Source: JBQTII01 sp052387905
Lineage (GTDB): Bacteria; Actinomycetota; Actinomycetes; Sporichthyales; Sporichthyaceae
Direction: 5' to 3'
DNA: 64,000 nt
NCBI GenBank assembly: GCA_052387905.1
Contig: JBQTIR010000016.1
Location: 108,956-172,955, forward strand
Each line of letters opens with the position of its first letter. Position 1 is the first letter of the stretch. Positions 44,540 through 52,931 of this stretch are shown piece after piece. The notes below the pieces were generated by a model. It did not search any database. It was not told the origin of the DNA and saw only the letters and a program-made list of their open reading frames with translations. The translations under genes and the position numbers were made by a program.

Positions 44540-45114
44540 CCGCCACTGCTGCACCGGTCCGCGAACGTCATGTGCCCGGCGAGGTCGGGCTATGGGTGTT
44601 CATCCTCGGCGACATGGTCATCTTCGGCCTGTTCTTCGTCATGATCATGGTGCTGCGCGGGGACCAGCCGGAGATCTACACCGCCTCCCAAAATGACTTG
44701 CACATCGGTCTCGGCGTGGTGAACACAATCATCCTGCTGACCAGTTCGCTGTTCGTCGTGGGTGGGATGGCGCTCGCCCGCGGGCGCGATCGGCGTGCGC
44801 CGCTGGCGTTCCTGGCCGCGACCTTCTGCGGCGCGCTGTTCATCGCGGTCAAGGCGGTGGAATACACCGCACTGATCAACGACGGTCACACCCCGCCGGT
44901 CAACGACTTCTACCTCTACTACTTCATGTTCACCGGCATCCACCTCGGACACGTGGTGCTGGGGATGGGCGCGTTGGTGGTCGCCTCCCGGCTGGCCAAG
45001 CCGGCGAACACCGGCAAGCACCGCAGCATCGCACTGGAGGGTGTGGCCAGCTTCTGGCACCTGGTGGACCTGCTCTGGATCATGCTGTTTGCGCTGCTGT
45101 ACCTGGTGGCTTAG
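44536..45114 (+). CDS. Cytochrome c oxidase subunit III-like protein (NorE type)
   Basis: The protein has 192 residues from GTG 44536 (GTGA overlap). Five membrane segments and the motifs PGEVGLWVFILGDMVIFGLFF, FYLYYFMFTGIHLGHVVLG and SFWHLVDLLWIMLFALLYL identify the heme-copper oxidase subunit III family, in the short form typical of NorE. NorE supports nitric-oxide reductase in denitrifiers. No subunit I, subunit II, norB or norC is present in this window. It may thus serve the membrane proteins of this operon. Confidence 0.88.
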   Translation: MTATAAPVRERHVPGEVGLWVFILGDMVIFGLFFVMIMVLRGDQPEIYTASQNDLHIGLGVVNTIILLTSSLFVVGGMALARGRDRRAPLAFLAATFCGALFIAVKAVEYTALINDGHTPPVNDFYLYYFMFTGIHLGHVVLGMGALVVASRLAKPANTGKHRSIALEGVASFWHLVDLLWIMLFALLYLVA

Positions 45115-45200
45115 GGCATGCCTCCCAACCCCGATAGGCGGCGCGGATCGGCGCCCAGGCGGCGCCTCGCGGCGTTGGAGCCACACAGGATTGGAACGGT

Positions 45201-45221
45201 GCCCGATGCTCCGCATCGGGC
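45201..45221. terminator. Hairpin between NorE-like and NorF-like genes
   Basis: GCCCGATGC-TCC-GCATCGGGC is a perfect 9-base stem with a 3-base loop, followed by TCCTCCTCC rather than T-rich sequence. It lies in the 179-base gap between the two genes. It may attenuate transcription or mark an RNA processing site. Confidence 0.5.
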
Positions 45222-45293
45222 TCCTCCTCCGCCTTGCGATGCATCCACCTGGATCACCGCCCGCATCCGCCTGGGATTGAGAGGCACGCCCTG

Positions 45294-45563
45294 ATGCTGG
45301 CAATTGTGGGCCGTGTCCCGGTCCTGGTCTGGGCCGCGTTGGTCATCGCCACCGTCGGGTCCTACGCGTTCGGCGGCGAGCACCTCATCGACGACCGCAC
45401 CCTGGCAACCTCGGTCGTTCTCGGTGTCGGAGCGGTCAAGGTCTGGCTGGTCGGGTTGCACTTCATGGAGCTGCGCCATGCCCCGCTGCCGCTGCGGTGG
45501 ATCTTCGAGGGGTACTGCGCCGCACTGTTCGTGGTGCTCTTCACCCTTTATGTCGTGCTCTGA
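45294..45563 (+). CDS. Cytochrome c oxidase subunit IV-like protein (NorF type)
   Basis: The protein has 89 residues from ATG 45294. Three membrane segments (VPVLVWAALVIATVGSYAF, SVVLGVGAVKVWLVGLHFMEL, and a C-terminal FEGYCAALFVVLFTLYVVL) with the central KVWLVGLHFMELR motif fit the prokaryotic COX4/NorF family. It completes a NorEF-like pair without a catalytic subunit. The larger gap and hairpin before it suggest a different expression level from the tightly overlapping genes upstream. A hairpin follows at 45588. Confidence 0.8.
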   Translation: MLAIVGRVPVLVWAALVIATVGSYAFGGEHLIDDRTLATSVVLGVGAVKVWLVGLHFMELRHAPLPLRWIFEGYCAALFVVLFTLYVVL

Positions 45564-45587
45564 GCGATCTGCACCCATTTACCGATT

Positions 45588-45614
45588 GGTCCGTTCTTGG
45601 AGATCTTACGGACC
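45588..45614. terminator. Possible terminator after the membrane operon
   Basis: GGTCCG (45588-45593) and CGGACC (45609-45614) form a 6-base stem with a 15-base loop in a lower-GC stretch after the NorF-like gene. The stem is short, so the call is tentative. Confidence 0.35.
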
Positions 45615-45755
45615 GTCATCTGACGCCTAATTTTGCATTCCCAAGTTTGGCCCAACGGGATGCGACAAGATCCACACCACCCGTAACTTCGGTCCGAGGC
45701 GCCCCTTCGGTGCCCGTCGATGTCGACGTTCTCCTGGAGTCGCGAGGTTACGGTC

Positions 45756-47702
45756 ATGCTGAAGAGGGCGTCTGCAGCTGCGCCGGCGCATGGCAACTGC
45801 CTGCTCGGGAACGTGGAGACCAGCGGGCAGCGAGAGGGTGGGGAGCGTGCGGCGCTCGCTGACTCGGCGATTCGGCTCTCCGCGGCACTGCGCCGGGACC
45901 CCTTTCTGCGTCTGCGGGTGCGGATGGCGACCCGGCGGGTGGCACGTGCGCACGCGCGCCTCGATCGCCAGCAGGCATTCGAGCACCGAGTCCAGACCCA
46001 GCTGTCCACGCCGGAGAGCCTGATCGTGCACCGCCGCACGCGCACCGAGCGCGCGGGACGGTGGTCGCGGGGGCACATCGGCGCCTGGGTGAGTTCTGCG
46101 GGCGCATGGTTCGTGTTTCTCGTCGGTGCGGTGGGCGACGGATCACTGGCAGTCGCCGCCGCCCGCCGGGACCTCGATGTCCCGGTGTCAGTGTCGATCT
46201 GGGACATCACCCAACTCGACAGCCTGTTCGCGCTCACCCTGGGCGGGGTCGTCGTCCTGACGTTGTACTTCCTGATGGCCTTTGGCGCGCACACCCTGGC
46301 GTGGTGGGTCTACCCACCCTCGGACCTGCACGCAAAGGGCGTCGACGGTGCCGGCCCGCGGATCGAGTTCCGTCGGCACATCCCGGCCCGGATGTATGCC
46401 GCGCTCACCTTCGCCGGCACCGCCGCAATGTGCTGGGCGTTCCACCGGTTCGCCGCCACGCGGTTCGCCCCGGCCGGCCCGTTCGCCGAGCGCAGCGCCG
46501 CCGCGGAGGCTTTCGTCGCCTTCAGCGCCGCCTTGCCGGCATTGATGCTGGCGCTGGCGATCGTGGCCGCGAACCCGCAGTTCGTGTTTACGCGGAAGCT
46601 GGCGCGCGCCCACATGCTCTCGACCGTCCGGCGGCGCTGGACGGTGCGCGGCGGTGACCTGCGCGCGGCGCGGTACCGCGCGGGATTCCTCTCGGCGCGC
46701 CGTGCGATGGCCCGGGTGCAGGATCGCATCGACACCAAGGGCCTGGCGGCGGTGCAGGAGTACGTCGGCGCGGCCCTTGCCTCCCCGCAGCTGTCCGGAT
46801 CCGGCTTCTCCGCGCAGCGTGCTGTGGATGTGGGGGGCCCGACGCTGGCCTCCCCGACGCGGATGACCGGCGAGCCCGCCTACATCGGAGACTTCGTACC
46901 CCAGTTGCCCGCAACTGCCGGTCAGTACGTCGCCGCGCTGCTCGTGGAGTACGCGGCGCTGCCCGCCCCGACAGAGTCCAGCGTCGCGCAGAGCTGGGCC
47001 GAACTCGACCGCGCCGCTGACGCTGTCAACGACTCGGCCAAGGGCCGCGGGCAGACGAACGGCTTCGCCAAGCACGCAACCAACGGCGCCGCGGAGCCTT
47101 CGGACAACGGTGGCAACGGCTCAGGCAAGCGTGGTGGCTTCGTCAGCACCAGCGGCCTGGTCAAGCAGGTGCTCAAGGGTTCGGTCCCGCTGATCGTCGA
47201 ACCTGCCCCGAATGCCAGGAACGGGTCGTCGAACGACGCCAAGAACGGGTCGTCCAACGGCACCAGGAACGGGTCGTCCAACGGCACCAAGAATGGCGCC
47301 AAGAACGGATCCGTCGCGGCGCTCCCCACCAACCACGTCGTCCCGACCGGGATTCCAGGCATCACCGTCCGGTTGAGCGGTGAGCCGGTGATCGAGCCCC
47401 CGACCGAGCCCGTGACCAAGACCCCGGCCAAGCCGGCGAGTAAGGCGGCGCCCAAGTCGGTGACGCCGCCAGCAGCGGCCCCGAAGGCTGCGCCGGCGAA
47501 GCCGGTGGCCAAGGCTGCACCGGCCAAGCCCGCGGTCAAGGCTGCACCGGCCAAGCCCGCGGTCAAGGCCACCACCGAACCGGCGCCGGCGCCGGTGCCG
47601 GCGGTCCCGACACCGACCCCGGTGCCGTCCAAGGGTTCCCGCGCGACCAACGGCAAGGCTGCGCGGCGGAACGGCCGCAGGGGCGCCTCCGGGTCCCGCT
47701 GA
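45756..47702 (+). CDS. Membrane protein with long low-complexity C-terminal tail
   Basis: The protein has 648 residues from ATG 45756, behind GAGG at eight bases; ATG 45720 is in frame but lacks a ribosome-binding site. About four membrane segments lie between residues 105 and 280 (for example IGAWVSSAGAWFVFLVGAVGD and LPALMLALAIVAANPQFVF). The last about 240 residues are disordered-looking, with NGSSN-type repeats near 490-520 and alanine-lysine-proline repeats (KAAPAKPAV) near 570-600, ending in a basic tail. The family is unrecognised. The next gene encodes an OmpA-type lipoprotein, so a cell-envelope or peptidoglycan role is likely. Confidence 0.7.
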   Translation: MLKRASAAAPAHGNCLLGNVETSGQREGGERAALADSAIRLSAALRRDPFLRLRVRMATRRVARAHARLDRQQAFEHRVQTQLSTPESLIVHRRTRTERAGRWSRGHIGAWVSSAGAWFVFLVGAVGDGSLAVAAARRDLDVPVSVSIWDITQLDSLFALTLGGVVVLTLYFLMAFGAHTLAWWVYPPSDLHAKGVDGAGPRIEFRRHIPARMYAALTFAGTAAMCWAFHRFAATRFAPAGPFAERSAAAEAFVAFSAALPALMLALAIVAANPQFVFTRKLARAHMLSTVRRRWTVRGGDLRAARYRAGFLSARRAMARVQDRIDTKGLAAVQEYVGAALASPQLSGSGFSAQRAVDVGGPTLASPTRMTGEPAYIGDFVPQLPATAGQYVAALLVEYAALPAPTESSVAQSWAELDRAADAVNDSAKGRGQTNGFAKHATNGAAEPSDNGGNGSGKRGGFVSTSGLVKQVLKGSVPLIVEPAPNARNGSSNDAKNGSSNGTRNGSSNGTKNGAKNGSVAALPTNHVVPTGIPGITVRLSGEPVIEPPTEPVTKTPAKPASKAAPKSVTPPAAAPKAAPAKPVAKAAPAKPAVKAAPAKPAVKATTEPAPAPVPAVPTPTPVPSKGSRATNGKAARRNGRRGASGSR

Positions 47703-47755
47703 CCGCACTGTCCGCCCGCCTGATCAGCAACCTGTCCAGCAACGAGGAGTTCGCC

Positions 47756-49078
47756 ATGTCCGTCAGTCGTGCACACACCGCGGCCGGGTCCCCGCGCCGG
47801 CGCCTGGCGACCTCGAGCTCGGTCGCAGTGCTGGTCGCGGGGGTGCTCAGTGGATGCGGCGGATCCTCCGGGGAGGGCGCCGTCGCGGTGAGCCCGGCCG
47901 GAGCGGCGAGCGCGATCGCGTTGACCGAGGCCCAGCGCGAAGGGTGCGCGACGACATTCGGCTACAGCCCCGTCGCTGCGGCCAACCTGGCGCTGGTGGT
48001 CGACCTGACCCGCAGCAACGTCAACTTCGAACTGTCCGAAGCCCTCGCCGAACAGCTACGTGCCCTGAGCCTGGAGGGCGGGGCACTGACCGTCATCGGC
48101 ATCGATGGCGGTGGCGCGGCGCCGCGGGTGATCCTGGACCGGGCGGGCCTGAGCCCGGAGAAGACCGGCGACGACCGCACCGCGCCGTCCGTCACGCAGA
48201 CCGCGGAGTACATCCCCACCTGCGTAGCCGCATGGGTGCAGGAGAAGACGCGTCCGACCGCGGACGGTACCGACATCTACCCGGCGCTCAAGGCGGCGGC
48301 CGAGTCCCTCGATGAGCACACCCGCGGCATCTGGATGCACAGCGATTTCCAGATCAACGTGGGTCCGATGTCCTTGATGGAGCAGGACCTCAGCGATCTG
48401 GCGACGGCGCCGACGCTGGCCGCCGCGCTGGCCGCCGGCGCACCCCTCGACCTGCGCGGGGTGCCCTTCCACGCCACCGGGGTCGCCAACAGCCTGCCTG
48501 CGCTCGCGCCGCAGGCCCGGGATTGGACGGCGGAGTTCGCGCGCGGACTGTGTACCGCGTGGAAGGCCGAGCCGTCCTCGTGCGCGGCAATCACGACCAA
48601 GCCCGCCGCGGCCGAGCGCTCGGCACCGGCCGACCTGCCGGGCGATGACCCGTTGCCCTTCCCGGCCGTGGCCGCGGTCTCGATGGGCACGCGGTGCCAG
48701 TTCACCGTCCCCGGCGCGTTGACCTTCGCCGGCGACACCGCCACCGTGCGCCCGGACGGTGCGGCATCCATGGCCGCCCCGCTCGCGCTGTTGCAGACGA
48801 ACCCGGGCGCGACCGCCATGATCACCGGTCACACCGCGAGCAGCGGCGGGCGCTCGGTGTCCCAGCTGCTCGAGCTCTCCCGGTCGCGGGCCGAGGCGAC
48901 CAAGGGCCTATTGGTGGCCTCGGGCATCGCCGTCGAGCGCATCACGACCGAAGGCGTCGGGGACACCCAGCCGTTGTCCGAGGACATCGACCCGGCCACC
49001 GGCCAGCAGGTCCCGGCCCTGGCTGCAGCGGAGCGCCGGGTCACGATCACCGTGGAGGGCGTGCCCTGCTCCGGCTGA
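47756..49078 (+). CDS. OmpA-family lipoprotein with von Willebrand-like middle
   Basis: The protein has 440 residues from ATG 47756, behind GAGGAG. A lipobox (VLSGC, about residue 34) follows the signal peptide. The middle (NLALVVDLTRSNVNFELSEAL, later GIWMHSDFQINVG) looks like a von Willebrand A-type fold. The C-terminal about 130 residues form an OmpA-like peptidoglycan-binding domain: MITGHTASSGGRSV, LSRSRAEATKGLLVASGI and AAERRVTITVEG. It probably links membrane and cell wall. A shortened copy of its 3' end lies at 49818-49909. Confidence 0.85.
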   Translation: MSVSRAHTAAGSPRRRLATSSSVAVLVAGVLSGCGGSSGEGAVAVSPAGAASAIALTEAQREGCATTFGYSPVAAANLALVVDLTRSNVNFELSEALAEQLRALSLEGGALTVIGIDGGGAAPRVILDRAGLSPEKTGDDRTAPSVTQTAEYIPTCVAAWVQEKTRPTADGTDIYPALKAAAESLDEHTRGIWMHSDFQINVGPMSLMEQDLSDLATAPTLAAALAAGAPLDLRGVPFHATGVANSLPALAPQARDWTAEFARGLCTAWKAEPSSCAAITTKPAAAERSAPADLPGDDPLPFPAVAAVSMGTRCQFTVPGALTFAGDTATVRPDGAASMAAPLALLQTNPGATAMITGHTASSGGRSVSQLLELSRSRAEATKGLLVASGIAVERITTEGVGDTQPLSEDIDPATGQQVPALAAAERRVTITVEGVPCSG

Positions 49079-49111
49079 CATAGTCCCGGGCCGCTCGATG
49101 CTGCCCCCGGT

Positions 49112-49309
49112 TCAGCCCGGCGACCACATCGCGTCGAGCGCGCGCTGCTTGTCTTCGCGGGCTCTGCGCAAAGCGCCGGTGGCCGCTGCCAACTCCAACA
49201 GCCCCTCGAGCAGTACGACACGTTCGGTCGGTGACAGGGCCGCGATGGTCCGTGCCTGGGCCGCGGCTGCCCCGTCGAAGGTTGCCGCTGACCACTCCTG
49301 CTCACCCAT
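49112..49309 (-). CDS. Small helical protein paired with a nucleotidyltransferase
   Basis: The protein has 65 residues from ATG 49309, overlapping the 3' end of the nucleotidyltransferase gene by eight bases. It is almost wholly helical: AQARTIAALSPTERVVLLEGLLELAAATGALRRAREDKQRALDAMW. I do not know a named family. Small proteins of this kind next to AbiEii/MNT-like nucleotidyltransferases may be the partner in a toxin-antitoxin-like pair. Which member would be toxic is not clear. Confidence 0.6.
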   Translation of the reverse strand: MGEQEWSAATFDGAAAAQARTIAALSPTERVVLLEGLLELAAATGALRRAREDKQRALDAMWSPG

Positions 49310-49802
49310 CCGAGTGCTGATCCCGCAGTCGCTCCAACGCGAGGACGTCAGCCAGATCCTGCGGGCGTCCAGCCGCGCGTTTCATGGTCACGAGGTCGTC
49401 GATCGATGCCACGGGCACCACCTGGTCGCCCACGAGCGTAGGAACCGCAGCAGTGACTAGCCGTTCGAAATCGACAGGATAGGCCACGAAAACGTCGACC
49501 TCGCGGGCCACCTGGTGCGGGTCGTAGAAGGAGAGCACTTGCATGTGCTTGGACTCGATCCAGTCCTGGCGAATCTGCGGATCAGCGAAATCGCTCGGCT
49601 GCACCGGTACCCGCGGCCGCAGGCCCAGTGCTGTCAACGCCGCCATCGCGCGTTGAGCTGGCTCCGGCGCCAGGTCAACGACAAGGTCCAGATCGACGGT
49701 CGCGCGCACGTGCCCACTCAGGATGACGGCCATCCCGCCGACCACGACGAACCGAACCTCGGCCGCGGTCAGGGCCGCATAGACGTCGCCGTACAGGATC
49801 AC
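49302..49802 (-). CDS. AbiEii/MNT-like nucleotidyltransferase
   Basis: The protein has 166 residues from GTG 49802 (VILYGDVYAALTAAEVRF). The nucleotidyltransferase core reads VVVGGMAVILSGHVRATVDLDLVVDL, with GG, an arginine-threonine segment and the DxD metal-binding pair. A later VDVFVAYP supplies another acidic residue. The frame stays open to 50081, but that part is antisense to a copied piece of the OmpA-type gene, so it is not coding. Such enzymes transfer nucleotides to tRNA or proteins in toxin-antitoxin and resistance systems. The two-gene cassette is flanked by direct repeats. Confidence 0.8.
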   Translation of the reverse strand: MILYGDVYAALTAAEVRFVVVGGMAVILSGHVRATVDLDLVVDLAPEPAQRAMAALTALGLRPRVPVQPSDFADPQIRQDWIESKHMQVLSFYDPHQVAREVDVFVAYPVDFERLVTAAVPTLVGDQVVPVASIDDLVTMKRAAGRPQDLADVLALERLRDQHSDG

Positions 49803-49817
49803 GTGCCCAGGGTAAGG

Positions 49818-49909
49818 CCCGGGCGCGACCGCCATGATGTCCCGGCACCTGGCTGCGACGGAGCGGCGGGTCACGATCACGGTTGCGGGCGTGACCTGCT
49901 CGGGCTGAC
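49818..49909. repeat. Remnant copy of the OmpA-type gene 3' end
   Basis: 49818-49838 matches 48802-48822 exactly. 49839-49909 matches 49010-49079 closely, including the final GGCTGA of the gene. About 190 bases between these blocks are missing in the copy. It lies on the far side of the nucleotidyltransferase cassette, so the cassette sits between two copies of the gene end. Confidence 0.75.
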
Positions 49910-49926
49910 CATGGTCTAGTGGTCCG

Positions 49927-51278
49927 GTGAGTCCCCGGGTCGTCGATCTGCTCGATACTCCGACGTGCGAGCCGGGCGTCTGCTGGACCACCGGGAACGT
50001 CGCCGAAGCGCTTCCCGGTGTCCTGACCACGTTCTCGTTCTCCTTCCTGCACGGCCCGCTCGACCTGGCGATGCGGATCATGTTTCACCGGCTCGGGGTG
50101 TTCACCGCGGCGGAGGTACGCACCCCGCGCCGTGTTGAGGACCAGTTCTGGACCACCTTCTCCGGTCGTGCTGCGGCGAACATCGACCAGTTCCGGCGAA
50201 TCGCTGGCATGCTGCCGGGTACCTCGGCGAGCGGAGTCGAGCAGCAGCTCTTCGGCTATGTCCGGCCACAGACAGTCGATGAGAACACCCTGCGGCGCTA
50301 TCCCGCGATTGCCGTCAAGGCGCCTCGGACCGTGGCCGGCCTGCCCGCCCGGCATGACGAGATGTTCGCCCAGCTGCGCCGCTGGCGGCTGAGGATCCGT
50401 CCCCGGTATTGGCCCGGCTCGCCGACTATCGCGCGATCGCCGCCGATGACCCACGTGCACCGCGCAACCGCAGCGTGGCTCAGGCCGATCTTCGGATCGC
50501 GGCGGCCCACGAACTGGCCGCGGCGGTGCCGCGGATCAATGGCGCCAAGATCCGGACGCTGACAAAAATGACGGTTCGTTACTTGTCTTTACGGGAGCAG
50601 GGGAAGGCCGGCTATCTGCTGACTTTCGACGTAGCCCGGGCGGCCGCACGCCGGCTCGGCACCCTGCTGACCGCGCGCAGTGTCCTCGCCGATCCCGAGG
50701 ACATCTTCCACCTCTCCTACGACGAGTTCCGCGCGGGTTGTCCCGCCGGCGCCGTGGCGCTCGTGGGGCAGCGCCGCACGTTGTTCGACGCGCGTCAGAA
50801 CCTGCGGCTCCCGCAGGCCTGGGAGGGTCTGCCGACCGTGTCTGCCTGCGAGACTGCAACGGTCTGCGGTGCCGCGGTCGGGACCGTCATCACCGGTGTC
50901 GCCGCCAGTGGCGGTACGTGCGTCGGCCGGGCCCGGGTCGTCACCGATCCGGCGACGGTGGACCTGGACGACGGGGACGTGCTGGTCTGCGAGGCCACCG
51001 ACCCGGGCTGGATCTCGCTGTTCCTGGTTGCCGGAGCGGTGGTCACCGATCACGGCGGGATGCTCAGCCACGGCGCGATCGTCGCTCGCGAGTTGGGCCT
51101 GCCGTGTGTGTGCGGAACAACCGCCGCCAGTCGGCGCATCGCGGATGGCCAGCAGATTCGGGTGGACGGCGACCGGGGCACGGTCGAGGTGCTGTCCCTT
51201 GAGACAGCTGTGGCTGTCCCGGGCCCGGGCCCGAGAATGATCTTGGCTCGCCCGGCGGAAACGATGTCCGATTTGTGA
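49927..51278 (+). pseudogene. Decayed PEP-mobile-domain protein gene
   Basis: GTG 49927 opens a frame (SPRVVDLLDTPTCEPGVCWTTG) that matches the N-terminal part of the protein at 38010-39608, for example GVLTTFSFSFLHGP and the MLPGTSASGVEQQLFG region. Near 50400 the frame breaks, and similarity resumes one frame over with ARLADYRAIAADDPRAPRNR. The mobile domain is intact at the end (HGGMLSHGAIVARELGLPC). About 145 residues present in the paralogue are missing at the junction. It therefore looks like a deletion plus frameshift, and probably gives no full protein. Confidence 0.75.
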
Positions 51279-51327
51279 CGATACCTAGGTGAGGAATGGG
51301 GCGTTCTTGGGTGTCTCTTCGTCACAA
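51273..51327. repeat. Inverted repeat upstream of the secreted repeat-protein gene
   Basis: TTGTGACGA (51273-51281) and TCGTCACAA (51319-51327) are perfect 9-base inverted repeats with 37 bases between. The first covers the stop of the pseudogene; the second is 88 bases before ATG 51415. It could be a terminator stem or paired regulator sites. Confidence 0.4.
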
Positions 51328-51414
51328 TGAGTCTCACTGAACCCGTTCTGTCACAGCCATGCAGCCCACGGCTCCTCCGTCGCCGACGGGGGCGCACCGT
51401 CACGGAGGACCCCC

Positions 51415-52233
51415 ATGCGCAAGCTCTCGCGTCCCGCCATCGCCCTCGGCGCGGGCCTGGCCCTCGTGCTCGGCACCAGCGGCGCTGCCCTGGCCACCCT
51501 GAGCAGCGCCGCCCCAATGACGCCGTCGGTGGCGCCGACCGCCGGATCCGGTGACGACGGTGGCCTGCTCGGCCTCGGTCTGCTGGGTGACGGCGACGGC
51601 GACAGCGATGGCTTGCTCGGTCTCGGTCTGCTGGGTGACGGCGACGGCGACAGCGATGGCCTGCTCGGCCTCGACCTGCTGAGCGACCACGATGATGACG
51701 ACGATGACCGCGATGGTCTGCTGGGCACCGGACTGCTGGGCGAGGACGGCGGGGTGCTGGACGTCGACACCCTCGACGTGCAGCTGATCATCGACGGCCT
51801 GCGGATTCTCGGGCTCAACCTCGACGGGCTCGACGATGGCGAGGGCCCGGTGCTCGACATCGACGGCCTGCTGTTGACGCTGCAGGCGATCCTGAACGGT
51901 CAGGGCCCCGGCCAGGGCGACGGTCTGCTCGGGCTGAACCTGCTCGGTAACGACGACACGCCGGGCCCGTCGAACAACGGTGGCCTGCTCGGTACCGGCC
52001 TGCTCGGCGGCAACGACGGTGACCTGCTCGGCGGACTGCTGGGTGACGATGGTGACGGCGACGCGGACGGCCTGCTGGGCAACCTGCTGGGCGACAACGA
52101 CGGCGACGGCCTGCTGGGCAACCTGCTCGGCGGCAACGACGGCGACGGCCTGCTCGGAAACCTGCTCGGTGGCGACGGTGCCGAGCTCGGCGACGGCGAA
52201 GGCGGCGACCTGTTGGGGAACGACCCGCTCTGA
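51415..52233 (+). CDS. Secreted acidic repeat protein (LLG / DGDGDS repeats)
   Basis: The protein has 272 residues from ATG 51415, behind GGAGGA. The signal peptide (IALGAGLALVLGTSGAALA) is followed by repeats. Two nearly identical 48-base DNA units encode GLLGLGLLGDGDGDSD, and later units read GLLGNLLGDNDGD and GLLGNLLGGNDGD. A less repetitive block at about 105-160 (DVQLIIDGLRILGLNLDGL) separates two repeat zones. DGDGDSDG resembles calcium-binding loops, and the leucine pairs could stack into a solenoid. No known family comes to mind. A strong terminator follows. Confidence 0.8.
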   Translation: MRKLSRPAIALGAGLALVLGTSGAALATLSSAAPMTPSVAPTAGSGDDGGLLGLGLLGDGDGDSDGLLGLGLLGDGDGDSDGLLGLDLLSDHDDDDDDRDGLLGTGLLGEDGGVLDVDTLDVQLIIDGLRILGLNLDGLDDGEGPVLDIDGLLLTLQAILNGQGPGQGDGLLGLNLLGNDDTPGPSNNGGLLGTGLLGGNDGDLLGGLLGDDGDGDADGLLGNLLGDNDGDGLLGNLLGGNDGDGLLGNLLGGDGAELGDGEGGDLLGNDPL

Positions 52234-52262
52234 TCCTGCATCACTGCACCGCGTCGTCGGCA

Positions 52263-52281
52263 CACCCGCCTACGGCGGGTG
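52263..52281. terminator. Intrinsic terminator between convergent genes
   Basis: CACCCGCC-TAC-GGCGGGTG is a perfect 8-base stem with a 3-base loop, followed by CGTTCGTT. It lies between the repeat-protein gene and the convergent TetR gene. Confidence 0.75.
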
Positions 52282-52304
52282 CGTTCGTTAGTTCCGGGCT
52301 GGAC

Positions 52305-52931
52305 CTAACTGCGCCCGTAGATCGCGGACTCGATCGTGGCGGCGAGCGCGGCGCTGACCGCGGGCAGCCCGTGTTCGGGGTCGTGATCGGAACGCGCCTC
52401 GTACCAGGCCCGCTCCAAGGTCCAGACCAGGGCGCTGGCCAGCGTGGACGAGGCCATGCCGGCCGGCGCGCTCCCACTCCTGCGGTCCGAGTCGATCGCC
52501 TTGCTCACCGCGGCGGCCAGGCGCCGCTGTGCCGCCAGGTGGATCTGACGGATTCCGGCGTCCCGGGGCCACTCCTCGACCGCGGTGCGGATCACCGCGG
52601 CATCAGTCGCCTCGAAGCCGAGCCAGGCCGTGATGCCCGCGCGCAGCGTCGGTGGCCGACGCAGGCTCGCATCGGCGAAGAGCGCTTCGAAGGCCGGCAC
52701 CACCCGCGCGTAGACCTGGTCCAGCAGCGCGGCGAAGGCGTCTTCTTTGCCGGAGTAGTAGAAGTAGAACGTCCCGCGGGAGACGTTGGCTGCCCGCAGG
52801 ATCGTGGCGATGCGCAGCTCGTCCAGGGACGTCTCGGTGAGCAGGCGGCCCAGGGCGTCGAGGATCTCCTGGCGGAACGCCCCCGCGCTGGCGCCGACCG
52901 CCTGACCCGGGGTGTCCCTGCGCTCGCTCAT
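52305..52931 (-). CDS. TetR-family transcriptional regulator
   Basis: The protein has 208 residues. The helix-turn-helix reads LRIATILRAANVSRGTFYFYY (about residues 39-59), followed by SGKEDAFAALLDQVY and a helical C-domain. Its ATG overlaps the stop of the preceding TetR gene as ATGA. It is the last gene of an isochorismate synthase-TetR-TetR set. Two coupled TetR genes may act as a heterodimer or respond to two ligands. Confidence 0.9.
   Translation of the reverse strand: MSERRDTPGQAVGASAGAFRQEILDALGRLLTETSLDELRIATILRAANVSRGTFYFYYSGKEDAFAALLDQVYARVVPAFEALFADASLRRPPTLRAGITAWLGFEATDAAVIRTAVEEWPRDAGIRQIHLAAQRRLAAAVSKAIDSDRRSGSAPAGMASSTLASALVWTLERAWYEARSDHDPEHGLPAVSAALAATIESAIYGRS

Noticed and set aside
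44536..45563. A complete nitric-oxide reductase or oxidase operon
   Set aside because: Only subunit III- and IV-like proteins are present; no subunit I, subunit II, norB or norC is found in the window.
49803..50081. N-terminal extension of the nucleotidyltransferase frame
   Set aside because: It is antisense to the copied OmpA-type gene end and to the decayed PEP-domain gene. The same peptide (TVIVTRRSxAAR) also appears antisense to the real OmpA-type gene, so it is not a true protein segment.
51577..51672. Possible CRISPR-like or satellite array
   Set aside because: The 48-base units are in-frame protein repeats (16 residues) of a secreted protein, without spacers.
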